From the NCBI GenBank assembly GCA_016211105.1, contig JACQSX010000018.1, forward strand, positions 1 through 64,000: DNA of 64,000 nt. The letters are read 5' to 3'. The notes beneath the pieces are model-generated. The model was not told the DNA's origin. It saw only the letters and a list, made by a program, of their open reading frames with translations, and did no database searches. Within the stretch, counting starts at the first letter, position 1; each line of letters starts with the position of its first letter. Below, piece after piece: positions 50,350 to 59,784 of this stretch. The position numbers and the translations under genes were made by a program. Source of the DNA: Acidobacteriota bacterium. GTDB taxonomy: Bacteria > Acidobacteriota > UBA6911 > JACQSX01.

Positions 50350-52851
50350 ATGGATGGATACATGATTGAACTAGGATATTTTTCACTGGCGTTCGCCTGG
50401 CTGATGACGCTATTCGCTGTGGCGGCAATGTTGTGGAGCGGCCACGAACCCTCGTCGCTTCTACGAAGCGGATATAGGGCAGTCACGGCCGCATTTCTAC
50501 TCGCGTTGGCGGCCTCGGCAGCTTTGGTCGTGCTTCTCGTGCAGCGAGACTTTCACGTTGAGTATGTCTCCCAGTACACCAGTCGCGATCTACCACTGGT
50601 TTACACCGTAAGCGCCTTCTGGGGAGGACAGGCGGGTTCGTTACTGTTGTGGACCTTGTTGCTGTCTTTCTTCGGGGTCATCGTGTTGCTCCAAAACCAG
50701 GGAAAGCGCGACGATTTGTTGCCTTACGTAGAAGCGACCATTCTGGGCGTTCAGCTCTTTTTCCTCACTCTAATGCTTTACGGCGCCAACCCATTTGCCA
50801 CCCTCGAAACCATCCCGGCTGACGGGCAGGGACTCAATCCGCTGCTGCAAAACCCCTTCATGATTGTTCACCCGCCATTTTTGTATTTAGGGTATGTTGG
50901 GTTCACGATTCCTTTCGCTTTTGCCATCGCTTCGCTCGTGTTGCGCAAAAGCGATGCCGATTGGATCCGGGTCACACGCCGTTGGACGTTAGTGAGCTGG
51001 CTGTTGTTGACCGCCGGCATCGTCCTAGGAGGTCATTGGGCGTACCTGGTGCTTGGATGGGGAGGCTACTGGGCGTGGGATCCGGTGGAAAACGCCTCGC
51101 TGATGCCTTGGTTGACTGCGACCGCCTTTCTGCATTCAGTGATGATCCAGGAAAAGAAAGGGATGCTCAAGCGTTGGAACCTGGTGCTCATTATTCTCAC
51201 ATTTGAACTTTGCATTTTCGGGACCTTCCTCACCAGGAGCGGCATTATCTCCTCGGTACACTCTTTTGCCGGCTCCAAGCTTGGGCCTTTGTTTCTACTA
51301 TTCTTGGCTACTTCCACCCTTTTCTCCCTGTTCCTGCTGCTGTCACGCGTACGCGAAACTCGGACTGAACAGCGCATCCTTTCTTTACTCTCTCGCGAAA
51401 GCTCGTTTCTGCTGAACAATCTGCTTTTTGTCGGGATCACATTTGCTGTTTTCTGGGGCACAACGTTTCCGGTCATGTCGCGCGCAGTCACGGGCCAGAC
51501 CGTGTCTGTTTCAGCACCTTTCTTTAACAGCGTCATATGGCCGATCGCCTTAGGATTGCTGATATTGACCGGTATCTGCCCACTGATTGCCTGGCGCAAG
51601 GCAACGTTTCGAAACTTTCGCAGAAATCTACTCGCCCCGCTCGTTTTTGGGATCCTAACCGGCGCCGCGTTATGGATCGCGGGCGTGCGAGGTTGGATCC
51701 CCGTAATATTTTTTTCCTGTGCCGCCTTTGTGACCGCCACAGCACTGCTGGAATTCTTTCGCGGCGCGAAGGCGCGAAGCACGACTTCGGGCGACAATTT
51801 CGCCCGCGCCTTGCTCGCGGTTACGCTGGTAAACAAGCGCCGCTATGGCGGATTTTTCATCCATCTCGGAGTAGCAACAGCCTTTGTCGGCATCATCGGC
51901 AGCTCATTCTACAGCCGCGAGTTCGACTTTCAGCTCAAACCAGCACAGTCCACCACGGTTGGCGACTATCGCATCGATCTGTTAGAGCTTGCGGGACGCA
52001 CAGACCCCAACAAAGAGGTGGTTTATGCGCGGCTTCGACTCTACAAGCAGGGAAAATTCATGGAAGAGCTCCAGCCGGAAAAGCACTTCCACAGAAATTC
52101 GGAGCAGCCCCAAACTCAGGTCTCCCTACTCTCCAGGCTCACAGAAGATTTCTACCTGATCTTGACTGGATGGGAGCAAGACCAAACGGCGGTGTTTAAG
52201 GCCTACATTAACCCTGTGGTATCGGTGCTCTGGCAGGGAAGCAGCATGGTTCTACTTGGGACGCTGTTTGTGCTGTTGCCAGACTCACGGAGACGCAGGC
52301 GGCAAGCGGCGCAGGGCAAAGCCGACCCACAGAAAACTGCAGATTCGGACGAGACAAAATCTCGCCCTGGGGCGAAAGAAAAGAGGCATGCGGCCAGAGT
52401 GGCGCTGGGAGGTCTGGCGATTGCCTTCTCAGTTTTGTCGAATTGGGGAACGGCCGCCCCGCCGTCGGTGCGCGACATCACGTCTCAATTAGTCTGCCAG
52501 TGCGGGTGCGGCAACATGATTGTGGCCAATTGCGACTGCTCCAATGCGCAAACGATAAAGAATGATGTCGCCGGATTGATCCGACGCGGTCAGGACCGCA
52601 ATCAAATCCTCACTTCCTATGTTTCTCGCTACGGTCAGTCGGTGCTTGCGGCTCCGCCCAAAAAAGGATTTAACCTCCTCGCTTGGCTGTTCCCATTTGT
52701 CGCCATCCTGGCAGCCGCGATCTGGCTTGGCAGAAAACTGCGCAGTTGGAGATCCGCTGAACTCGCACAACCTGCCAAGGTCGGCGTCAGCGAAGCCGAC
52801 CGGCAGGCCTATCAAGATTGGATCCGTCAAGAACTGGAAAATAGCCGGTGA
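50350..52851 (+). CDS. CcmF-CcmH fusion, cytochrome c maturation
   Basis: WGGYWAWDPVENASLMPWL (WWD domain) in N-terminal CcmF part; LVCQCGCGNMIVANCDCSNAQTIKNDVAGLIRRGQDRNQIL CcmH part at the C-terminus. Confidence 0.9.
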   Translation: MDGYMIELGYFSLAFAWLMTLFAVAAMLWSGHEPSSLLRSGYRAVTAAFLLALAASAALVVLLVQRDFHVEYVSQYTSRDLPLVYTVSAFWGGQAGSLLLWTLLLSFFGVIVLLQNQGKRDDLLPYVEATILGVQLFFLTLMLYGANPFATLETIPADGQGLNPLLQNPFMIVHPPFLYLGYVGFTIPFAFAIASLVLRKSDADWIRVTRRWTLVSWLLLTAGIVLGGHWAYLVLGWGGYWAWDPVENASLMPWLTATAFLHSVMIQEKKGMLKRWNLVLIILTFELCIFGTFLTRSGIISSVHSFAGSKLGPLFLLFLATSTLFSLFLLLSRVRETRTEQRILSLLSRESSFLLNNLLFVGITFAVFWGTTFPVMSRAVTGQTVSVSAPFFNSVIWPIALGLLILTGICPLIAWRKATFRNFRRNLLAPLVFGILTGAALWIAGVRGWIPVIFFSCAAFVTATALLEFFRGAKARSTTSGDNFARALLAVTLVNKRRYGGFFIHLGVATAFVGIIGSSFYSREFDFQLKPAQSTTVGDYRIDLLELAGRTDPNKEVVYARLRLYKQGKFMEELQPEKHFHRNSEQPQTQVSLLSRLTEDFYLILTGWEQDQTAVFKAYINPVVSVLWQGSSMVLLGTLFVLLPDSRRRRRQAAQGKADPQKTADSDETKSRPGAKEKRHAARVALGGLAIAFSVLSNWGTAAPPSVRDITSQLVCQCGCGNMIVANCDCSNAQTIKNDVAGLIRRGQDRNQILTSYVSRYGQSVLAAPPKKGFNLLAWLFPFVAILAAAIWLGRKLRSWRSAELAQPAKVGVSEADRQAYQDWIRQELENSR

Positions 52852-53120
52852 ACTTTATGATATTGTTGATTCCGCTTTTCTTCATTGCTTTGGTGATCTA
52901 TGTTTCGATGCCTCTGTTTACAACAGTGCAAGGGGCGCGCGCGCGCCGCTCAAGGGCGGAAGAGACCATGCGCGACGGTCAGCGGAGAAAGGAATCCATT
53001 CTTCAGGAACTTCACGACATCGAGATGGATTTCCTGACCCACAAACTTTCCGAAGAGGATTTCCGGGCCCTCAAACAAACCTACGAGGACAAGCTGATCG
53101 TGCTGTTGAAGAAGAAATAA
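52848..53120 (+). CDS. Small CcmI-like membrane/coiled-coil protein
   Basis: TM helix followed by KESILQELHDIEMDFLTHKLSEEDFRALKQTYEDKL; overlaps ccmF-ccmH stop. Confidence 0.65.
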   Translation: MNFMILLIPLFFIALVIYVSMPLFTTVQGARARRSRAEETMRDGQRRKESILQELHDIEMDFLTHKLSEEDFRALKQTYEDKLIVLLKKK

Positions 53121-53128
53121 GCGAACGC

Positions 53129-53632
53129 ATGTATACCTTCTATTTGATCGCGGTCTGGTTGCACATCCTGGCTGCGATCATCTGGATTGGCGGGATGGCC
53201 TTCCTGGGCATGGTGTTGGCCCCCTACGCGCGACGGCCGGAGCAGCGGGATATTGCGATTTCGATGATCCGCTGGACCGGTATGCGCTTCCGCTCCATCG
53301 GCTGGGTCTGCATCGGGCTCCTCATCCTGACCGGCTTGTTCAGCGTTTCTTATCGAGGCTACGGCTGGCAAGACTTGTCAAGCCCATTCTGGCAGAGCTC
53401 GTTCGGACACACGCTGGGATTGAAATTCTCCTTGCTGGCAGTCATCTTGCTTCTCAGCCTCCTACATGATTTCATCATTGGTCCTCGAGCGGGCGCGATA
53501 AGCCAGACGAATCCCAGCTCATCGCAAGCCAGGCGTCTCAGGCGGCAGGCCGCCTGGATCGGTCGCGTGAATCTATTGCTGGCCGTCGTTGTCGTGGCCC
53601 TGGCAGTGATCTTGGTCCGAGGTCGGCCTTGA
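53129..53632 (+). CDS. CopD/DUF4149-like membrane protein
   Basis: WLHILAAIIWIGGMAFLGMVLAPY...FRSIGWVCIGLLILTG. Confidence 0.75.
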   Translation: MYTFYLIAVWLHILAAIIWIGGMAFLGMVLAPYARRPEQRDIAISMIRWTGMRFRSIGWVCIGLLILTGLFSVSYRGYGWQDLSSPFWQSSFGHTLGLKFSLLAVILLLSLLHDFIIGPRAGAISQTNPSSSQARRLRRQAAWIGRVNLLLAVVVVALAVILVRGRP

Positions 53633-53674
53633 ACGGAATGGGGATTGCGGAATTACAGCATAAGAGGTGACAAA

Positions 53675-53992
53675 ATGAAGAATGAATTGCCGGAATTCTT
53701 GCAGAAGGTGGTAGATCGTTATCCCCAGGTCTGGGAAAAATACGAAGACCTGAGCTATACCATCAGTTTGGTGGACGGACTTGATGACAGATCGCAAAAG
53801 CTTGTCAAGTTGGCAATCGCGATTGGGGCCGGCAGGCAAGGAGCCGTCCACTCCCATACCAGGAAGTGCAAGAAGGCCGGATTCAGCAACGCCGAGCTTT
53901 ACCATGCGGCGCTGCTCGCAATCACGACCACTGGATGGTCGGGAGCCATTGCAGCCTTGTCCTGGATTGATGACGAACTAAAGGAATTGTAG
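53675..53992 (+). CDS. Carboxymuconolactone decarboxylase (AhpD-like) family protein
   Basis: LDDRSQKLVKLAIAIGAGRQGAVHSHTRKCKKAGFSNAELYHAALLAITTTGW. Confidence 0.85.
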   Translation: MKNELPEFLQKVVDRYPQVWEKYEDLSYTISLVDGLDDRSQKLVKLAIAIGAGRQGAVHSHTRKCKKAGFSNAELYHAALLAITTTGWSGAIAALSWIDDELKEL

Positions 53993-54004
53993 ACGATTTC
54001 GGAA

Positions 54005-56647
54005 TCAGTGGTGGTGCCTGGCAGCCATGGGCTGGCTCAGCAGAAAAATATTAAGCAGCGTGAAGACGAAAGACAGAGCCACCATGGGTGTGATGGTTCT
54101 CAAGGCTGTCTTTCGGTCCGGGCAAGATTTTAGCGCGATACGGCAACCTAAGTAAATTGAGGCGATGTAGAAGGTTACCAGAACCGTCATTTGCAGCCAG
54201 TAGATGATGGAATCCGACGCCAGTGGCGGCATGCCCCAATCGGGGACGCCGAGATTGACGGGCGTATATTTGGCGAAGGTTCTCCTGATGACGGGGACAA
54301 TTCCCGAACCTTCTTTCAACAGGTGCAACAAGTTGTGGGCCAGGTGCAGCGCAATGCCCACTGGAATGAACATGTACGCGTAGGTTTGAAAGGCAGCCCT
54401 GACGGCCACCTTCCCACGCGTCAGCAGGGTCGCCAGCGCGGCCGCCGCCAAAAGCAGCAGCGGAGCGATGAGTAAAACGCCCGCCCCGTATACCAGCGTA
54501 AAAGTCGTCTTTTCAATCGCCACATGGCTTTCCACGCCCAGGGCATGCCAGGGGACCCAACTGGCAACATAATCCATCCACGCATGCCATGGTTCCACCA
54601 TGTGGCCGGTCACCACAACCGTCAGGCCCACCAGCGCGATCGCGAGGAAAGCTTCGTCCATGTGACGTCGTGAACTCTTCCAGATATCCCGCGCAAAAGG
54701 TCGAACTTGCAGAGCAAGGTTCTGATGTGGACAAGCCTTAATGCAATCCCCGCACAAGTTGCAATAGTTGTTCCGATCCAGGCTAGACGGGAACTGCATC
54801 ATCGGGCAGCCGGGCAGCGCCGGAGTTCCGGCATAGCACTCCTTACCCACGCAGAGCCGGCAGACTTCCCGATTCTTTGCTCTCAGTTCCAGGCCCGAGA
54901 ACATCGAATAGAGCCCAATCAAGCCCCCAATCGGACAGATATGGCGGCAAAACGTCGCCCTTTCAAAAAAGTAGCCAACAGCGATGGCAGCGATCGCGAC
55001 TAGAATTACAAGTAGTGATGTGTACAGAGGGGTTGCGACGATTCCCCAGAAGTCATCCGCCCAGGTCACGAAGAAAAACGCGATATTGGCAATCCAAATA
55101 TTTCGAAGGACCCGCGGTAGTTTCCTTTGGGGGGAGAACGCGCGACTTGTCCAAGTGGTCAAGGCTCCGAACGGGCACATCGCGCACCAAATTTTCCCGG
55201 CGAATACGAAAGCAAAAATGATGGCGGCCCACCAGATCGTCCAGGTCAGCTTCGTGGCCAAGTTGCGCCCGCCCACCGGCACGTCCCAGATCCCAAGATA
55301 AATGACCAGGGCAAAAACAATCAGGTTGGGAGTCCACAATGTCGGTTGAAAATATTTGGAACGGACAAATCCATATAATGGCTTCCAGACAAACAGATCG
55401 AAACTCCATGCTCCGTCGGACCATTTGCGTCGGAGAAGCAAGACCGACGCTAGGGCCCCAAGGACGGCTAAAGCCGCAGCGACATAGGCCAACGCAGCAG
55501 TCGGGATGGAATCGGAGGACGGTAACGGTCCGTGGGCAGAGTGTCCCGCAGCGTTTCTCCCCACCCGGATCGCGCTGGAACTATTGAGCATCAAATGCAG
55601 CGAAGGCGCCTGAAAATGCAACTCCAGCCCATAGTCTCCTTCCTGAAGAGGCAGAAGCGTCCCGTTGTAAACTCCACTTGGTTGCTCCCGGAAGCTCAAT
55701 TGGAGCGTATCGGAAGCGCCAGACGACACCATTTCGTGACCCGTGTGGACGGCATCGTGATTGCGCGACGTTGAATCGGCCAGTGGCACGGCTTCCTGGT
55801 TCGCCTCCAAACGAAGGTAACCGGCGAGCCTTCCCGCAACTCGACGGCCATTTTCATCGGTAATTGATACGGTGATCACCGCCGGTTGACCGGGCTGTAA
55901 CTCAGGGAAGAAACTGGCCGAGCCCGAGTACGACTTCAGTTGTGAGTCCAGCCTTAGGACTTGTGGGGTGCTGCCGGCCGCATCCGCTTCACTGGTGGGC
56001 GTGAATGAGAGAGACGACGGTTGCTGCCCAGCGCTGCCAAGCAGGTGATGGCGAACAGACGGAGCCAGATACTGGTGCAGTAACAGGGCGATCAGCCCAA
56101 GAAGTACCGCAGCAAGAATGAGGGCCTGGACGCGTTTTCTTCGGATTGGAACTGCCTTTCTCCAAGACCCGATGACGACAGGGACGGAGAGCGCGGCGAG
56201 CAAGATCCAAAATCCCGTGCCGACCCAGCCGTAGGGGTCTGCAGAAACCATCACATCGACCTGATGCCACTCCGTTGTGCCATCGGCATTATGCAGCCCT
56301 AAACCCAGCAGGTAATTCCCGGGGAGATCAAAAACGTGGGAGATTCCAAAAATGCCTGGGTTTCCCGTTTGTGAAGGAACAAGCAGCGGGCCGGCGAGTA
56401 ACTGATTCCCATCGGCGGAAAGAATTTCAGCCGTCACCTGGCTGGTGGTAGGCACTTCCGATCCCAGCAAAGGGTCCGCGGAAGTCAAAAGCTGGCTCAC
56501 CTGAATTTGAAAATACGAGGGATACCCTGCCACCAGAGGAGTTGGCCGTGGCTCAACACTTACGCGCTGCGAATTCTCTTGAGCCGCAAGCTCACAGCCA
56601 AACCCTAGAATAAGAACAATCCACAAACATTTTCTGAGGCGGTTCAT
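54005..56647 (-). CDS. Large membrane polyferredoxin (NapH/NosR-like 4Fe-4S protein)
   Basis: CAMCPFGALTTW, CPIGGLIGLYS, CRLCVGKECYAGTPALPGCPMMQ, CNLCGDCIKACPHQN; N-terminal beta-rich extracytoplasmic part. Confidence 0.85.
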   Translation of the reverse strand: MNRLRKCLWIVLILGFGCELAAQENSQRVSVEPRPTPLVAGYPSYFQIQVSQLLTSADPLLGSEVPTTSQVTAEILSADGNQLLAGPLLVPSQTGNPGIFGISHVFDLPGNYLLGLGLHNADGTTEWHQVDVMVSADPYGWVGTGFWILLAALSVPVVIGSWRKAVPIRRKRVQALILAAVLLGLIALLLHQYLAPSVRHHLLGSAGQQPSSLSFTPTSEADAAGSTPQVLRLDSQLKSYSGSASFFPELQPGQPAVITVSITDENGRRVAGRLAGYLRLEANQEAVPLADSTSRNHDAVHTGHEMVSSGASDTLQLSFREQPSGVYNGTLLPLQEGDYGLELHFQAPSLHLMLNSSSAIRVGRNAAGHSAHGPLPSSDSIPTAALAYVAAALAVLGALASVLLLRRKWSDGAWSFDLFVWKPLYGFVRSKYFQPTLWTPNLIVFALVIYLGIWDVPVGGRNLATKLTWTIWWAAIIFAFVFAGKIWCAMCPFGALTTWTSRAFSPQRKLPRVLRNIWIANIAFFFVTWADDFWGIVATPLYTSLLVILVAIAAIAVGYFFERATFCRHICPIGGLIGLYSMFSGLELRAKNREVCRLCVGKECYAGTPALPGCPMMQFPSSLDRNNYCNLCGDCIKACPHQNLALQVRPFARDIWKSSRRHMDEAFLAIALVGLTVVVTGHMVEPWHAWMDYVASWVPWHALGVESHVAIEKTTFTLVYGAGVLLIAPLLLLAAAALATLLTRGKVAVRAAFQTYAYMFIPVGIALHLAHNLLHLLKEGSGIVPVIRRTFAKYTPVNLGVPDWGMPPLASDSIIYWLQMTVLVTFYIASIYLGCRIALKSCPDRKTALRTITPMVALSFVFTLLNIFLLSQPMAARHHH

Positions 56648-56825
56648 CGACCAGCCCTCCATAGAAAGTAGCAGGCAATTTGATTTCCAATTGAAGAACC
56701 TCCGGGCCACCCAACTCATGGGACAAGATTGCGGCCTCTCGAAAAGTGGGAAAAGCGGGGAACGCTTCCCTTGCTGCCCTAATCGTTGCCAGAATGGTAT
56801 GTTGTGGTTTCAAATGCTTGAGAAT

Positions 56826-57332
56826 ATGAAAATCCTGGTCGTCTACTTCTCCTTCACCGGCAATGTCCGGACCCTGGCGTCGTGGATCCAAGCCGAACTG
56901 GAGGCAGTCGCTGAAGTCACGTTTAAGGTGATCGAGCCACGCAGTCCCCACGACTATTGGGGATGGCTCGCCCGCTCATTTTTGCCGGGCTGGAGGGTAG
57001 CAATCAAGGAAACCACGACCGACCTAGCGCCGTTTGACCTTATCTGTTTCGGATTTCCTAAGTGGACCCTCAGTTGCCCGCCCGCAAACCAGTATCTGAA
57101 AATCATGAAACACAGCCAGGGGAAAAGATTTGCTTTGTTTATGTCCTACGGTGGCTTCGACCAGGAGCGTTACTTGCGGAGCATGGTCAGAAAGGTCGTC
57201 AAACGGGGAGGTTATATCGTCGCCGCGCAGGCGATCAAGCGAAGCGCCATCCGACAGGGCGCCCACTCGGAGGCGCTTCGTTCTTTTTGCCGCCGTGCAA
57301 TGGCCGGTTGCGCTCGAGACCCTAAAGGGTGA
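56826..57332 (+). CDS. Flavodoxin-like protein
   Basis: MKILVVYFSFTGNVRTLASWI FMN-binding motif. Confidence 0.8.
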   Translation: MKILVVYFSFTGNVRTLASWIQAELEAVAEVTFKVIEPRSPHDYWGWLARSFLPGWRVAIKETTTDLAPFDLICFGFPKWTLSCPPANQYLKIMKHSQGKRFALFMSYGGFDQERYLRSMVRKVVKRGGYIVAAQAIKRSAIRQGAHSEALRSFCRRAMAGCARDPKG

Positions 57333-57634
57333 AAACACCCAATGGAGTGGGGAAAATGCCCTTTTGCCGAAGAATCCTTTTGTCAGGTATCAGCGGCTGA
57401 AAAATTTGCCTTACCGCTGAGATACGGAAGCCTCCAAGGCTGCGCAGAGTTTTGTTGGTTTGCGCCGTCTCTGTGTTTTCCGCGGCTCTGCAGCAAGCGC
57501 GCTTCAATTCGTTTGGCGCCATCGCCAATTCTTTCTCTCGTTCGCTACCACGGGGGTGCCGGTCAAGGTCGTCGTTTCCTCCCCACCCTCAGTTTGTACC
57601 GAATCTTGCTTGAGATTTGGTGGGAGGAACAATT

Positions 57635-58846
57635 ATGGATTCGGAAAAAGAAAATGTGACGCCCCTGCCCCAGCCGTCCGCCATCGACTTCGCGCTGACA
57701 CCGTTTGTCGCCATCTGGGAGATAACCCGAGCGTGCGACCTCGCCTGTCGCCACTGTCGCGCCGAGGCGATTCGCGATGCGCTCCCTGGAGAATTAACCA
57801 CTCGCGAGGGGTTGGCGGTCCTCGAGGAGCTGGCCGCAATGGGAACGCCCATCTGCGTGTTGTCCGGGGGCGATCCCGCCAAGCGCGCCGACCTCTGTGA
57901 TCTGGTGCGTCAGGGACAAGAATTGGGAATGCGCATGGCCACGATTCCTGCGGCAACACACCGGCTCACTCGCGAACTGGTCCAAGATCTCAAAGACGCG
58001 GGTTTGTCGCAGATGGCTTTAAGCCTGGATGGGCCGACTGCGGAAATTCATGATACTTTTCGCGGCACACCCGGGGCCTTCGAGTTGACGCTCGGCGGCG
58101 CCGCTTATGCCAACCAGGTTGGATTGCCCTTTCAGATCAACACCACATTCAGCGCTTACAATTGGCAGCACTTCGACGCGATGGCCGATCTGGTCCGCAG
58201 GCTCGGCGTTGTCTTCTGGGAGGTTTTTTTCCTGGTGCCCATGGGTCGAGGACGAGAAGTGGGCCAAATGAATTCCGAACAGTTCGAACGACTGTTTGAA
58301 AGACTGGCCCATTTTGCACGCAGCGTCAATTTCATCGTGAAGATAACCGAAGCGCCTCACTATCGCCGCTATCTGATGCAGCAGCGTAAAAGCGCAAACG
58401 GAGGAAACCACCAGGATAATAAGCCTGCCGGCCATCCTCGCACCTCCCTGCGCGACAAAGGACAACTCCCTGCTCACATGACACGCGATTTCGGGCCTGG
58501 AGGAAGCATCGGACTCGCGCCCAAGGGCGTTAATTCCGGAAACGGCCACTTGTTTATTAGTTATTGCGGCGATATCTGTCCCAGCGGATTCCTACCACTC
58601 GCATGCGGCAACGTGCGCCGTCAGTCGATCGCCGACGTATACCGATCACACCCGGTGTTCCGCGAACTGCGGACTCCCGAGTTGTTCAAAGGGAAATGTG
58701 GGGTGTGTGAGTTTCGCAACGTGTGCGGCGGCTCGCGCGCTCGCGCTTATGCCATGACGGGCGATTATCTGGCGGAGGAACCATTCTGCGCATATGAGCC
58801 ACGCCGACAGGGCGAGCAATGCTGCGGAGCTAGTGTTGGAGGTTAG
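57635..58846 (+). CDS. Radical SAM/SPASM protein, TIGR04053 / NirJ-like
   Basis: WEITRACDLACRHCRAEA; LSGGDPAKRADL; C-terminal CGVCEFRNVCGGSRARAYAMTGD. Confidence 0.88.
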   Translation: MDSEKENVTPLPQPSAIDFALTPFVAIWEITRACDLACRHCRAEAIRDALPGELTTREGLAVLEELAAMGTPICVLSGGDPAKRADLCDLVRQGQELGMRMATIPAATHRLTRELVQDLKDAGLSQMALSLDGPTAEIHDTFRGTPGAFELTLGGAAYANQVGLPFQINTTFSAYNWQHFDAMADLVRRLGVVFWEVFFLVPMGRGREVGQMNSEQFERLFERLAHFARSVNFIVKITEAPHYRRYLMQQRKSANGGNHQDNKPAGHPRTSLRDKGQLPAHMTRDFGPGGSIGLAPKGVNSGNGHLFISYCGDICPSGFLPLACGNVRRQSIADVYRSHPVFRELRTPELFKGKCGVCEFRNVCGGSRARAYAMTGDYLAEEPFCAYEPRRQGEQCCGASVGG

Positions 58847-58848
58847 TT

Positions 58849-59580
58849 ATGAACTTTGCAGAAAGAAAAGTGGGAGATCTTGCGGCTGAGATCGCGGGGG
58901 CCCCCAGCATTTTTGACAATTACCGCATCGACTACTGTTGCGGAGGAAATAAGACTTTGCAGCAAGCTTGCCGGGATGCGGGAGTGAACCTGGATCAAAT
59001 GGTGGCTGAGCTTGAAAAGAGCGGCACGCGGCGCGAAGGGGGCCAGGAATCCGTTGATTGGAACATGCAGTCGTTATCCAAGCTAATCTTACACATTGTC
59101 AACAGGCATCACTCGTTGTTAAAGCAGGAGCTACCAAGGTTGCGCGAGCTGACAAACAAAGTCTGTTCGGTCCATGCTGCCAACCACCCGGAGCTGTTGC
59201 AGATTCAGCAGCTTTTCACCGCTCTGAAGGCCGAACTGGACCAGCACCTCCAAAAAGAAGAGGCGATTTTGTTCCCGTATGTCATGCTCCTGGAAGACGC
59301 AGCACAGCGGAACAAGCTGCCTCCGGCGGCGCCCTTCGGAACCATACAAAATCCCATTGGGATGATGACCCTCGAACACGATCATGCGGGGGAGGCATTG
59401 CGTGCTCTTCGTACTGTCAGTTCCGATTACGCCATCCCGGCTGACGGCTGCGCCAGCTACCGTTCCCTCTTCGAGGGGCTGAAGGCTTTTGAGCGGGACT
59501 TGCACCAGCATATCCACTTAGAGAACAACATCCTTTTTCCTCGCGCGCTGCAGCTAGAGGAAAACGCGATAGGAGGGTGA
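58849..59580 (+). CDS. RIC-family di-iron Fe-S cluster repair protein (YtfE/ScdA)
   Basis: IFDNYRIDYCCGGNKTLQQACRDAGV; HHSLLKQELP; HLQKEEAILFPY; EHDHAG; HIHLENNILFPRA. Confidence 0.95.
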   Translation: MNFAERKVGDLAAEIAGAPSIFDNYRIDYCCGGNKTLQQACRDAGVNLDQMVAELEKSGTRREGGQESVDWNMQSLSKLILHIVNRHHSLLKQELPRLRELTNKVCSVHAANHPELLQIQQLFTALKAELDQHLQKEEAILFPYVMLLEDAAQRNKLPPAAPFGTIQNPIGMMTLEHDHAGEALRALRTVSSDYAIPADGCASYRSLFEGLKAFERDLHQHIHLENNILFPRALQLEENAIGG

Positions 59581-59784
59581 GATGGGAGATGCGGGGGAAA
59601 CATCCGGCGGAAGTTTTCATTGAACCTCAAACAGCTTCGAGCACTTGCTCAGTTCAGAAGCAAGCCCAGATCGCCCAGTCAGGCGGCTCTTTGTCTATGA
59701 CACTGCCCATACGCTCAACAGGGTACGGCCCGGTGCGAATGATCCATCGGAAAATCCACGAATACTTCGAACGTTCGCGCACGA

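Noticed and set aside
57328-57341. GGGTGAAAACACCC hairpin after the flavodoxin gene
   Set aside because: Stem-loop without a U-tract; not enough to call a terminator.
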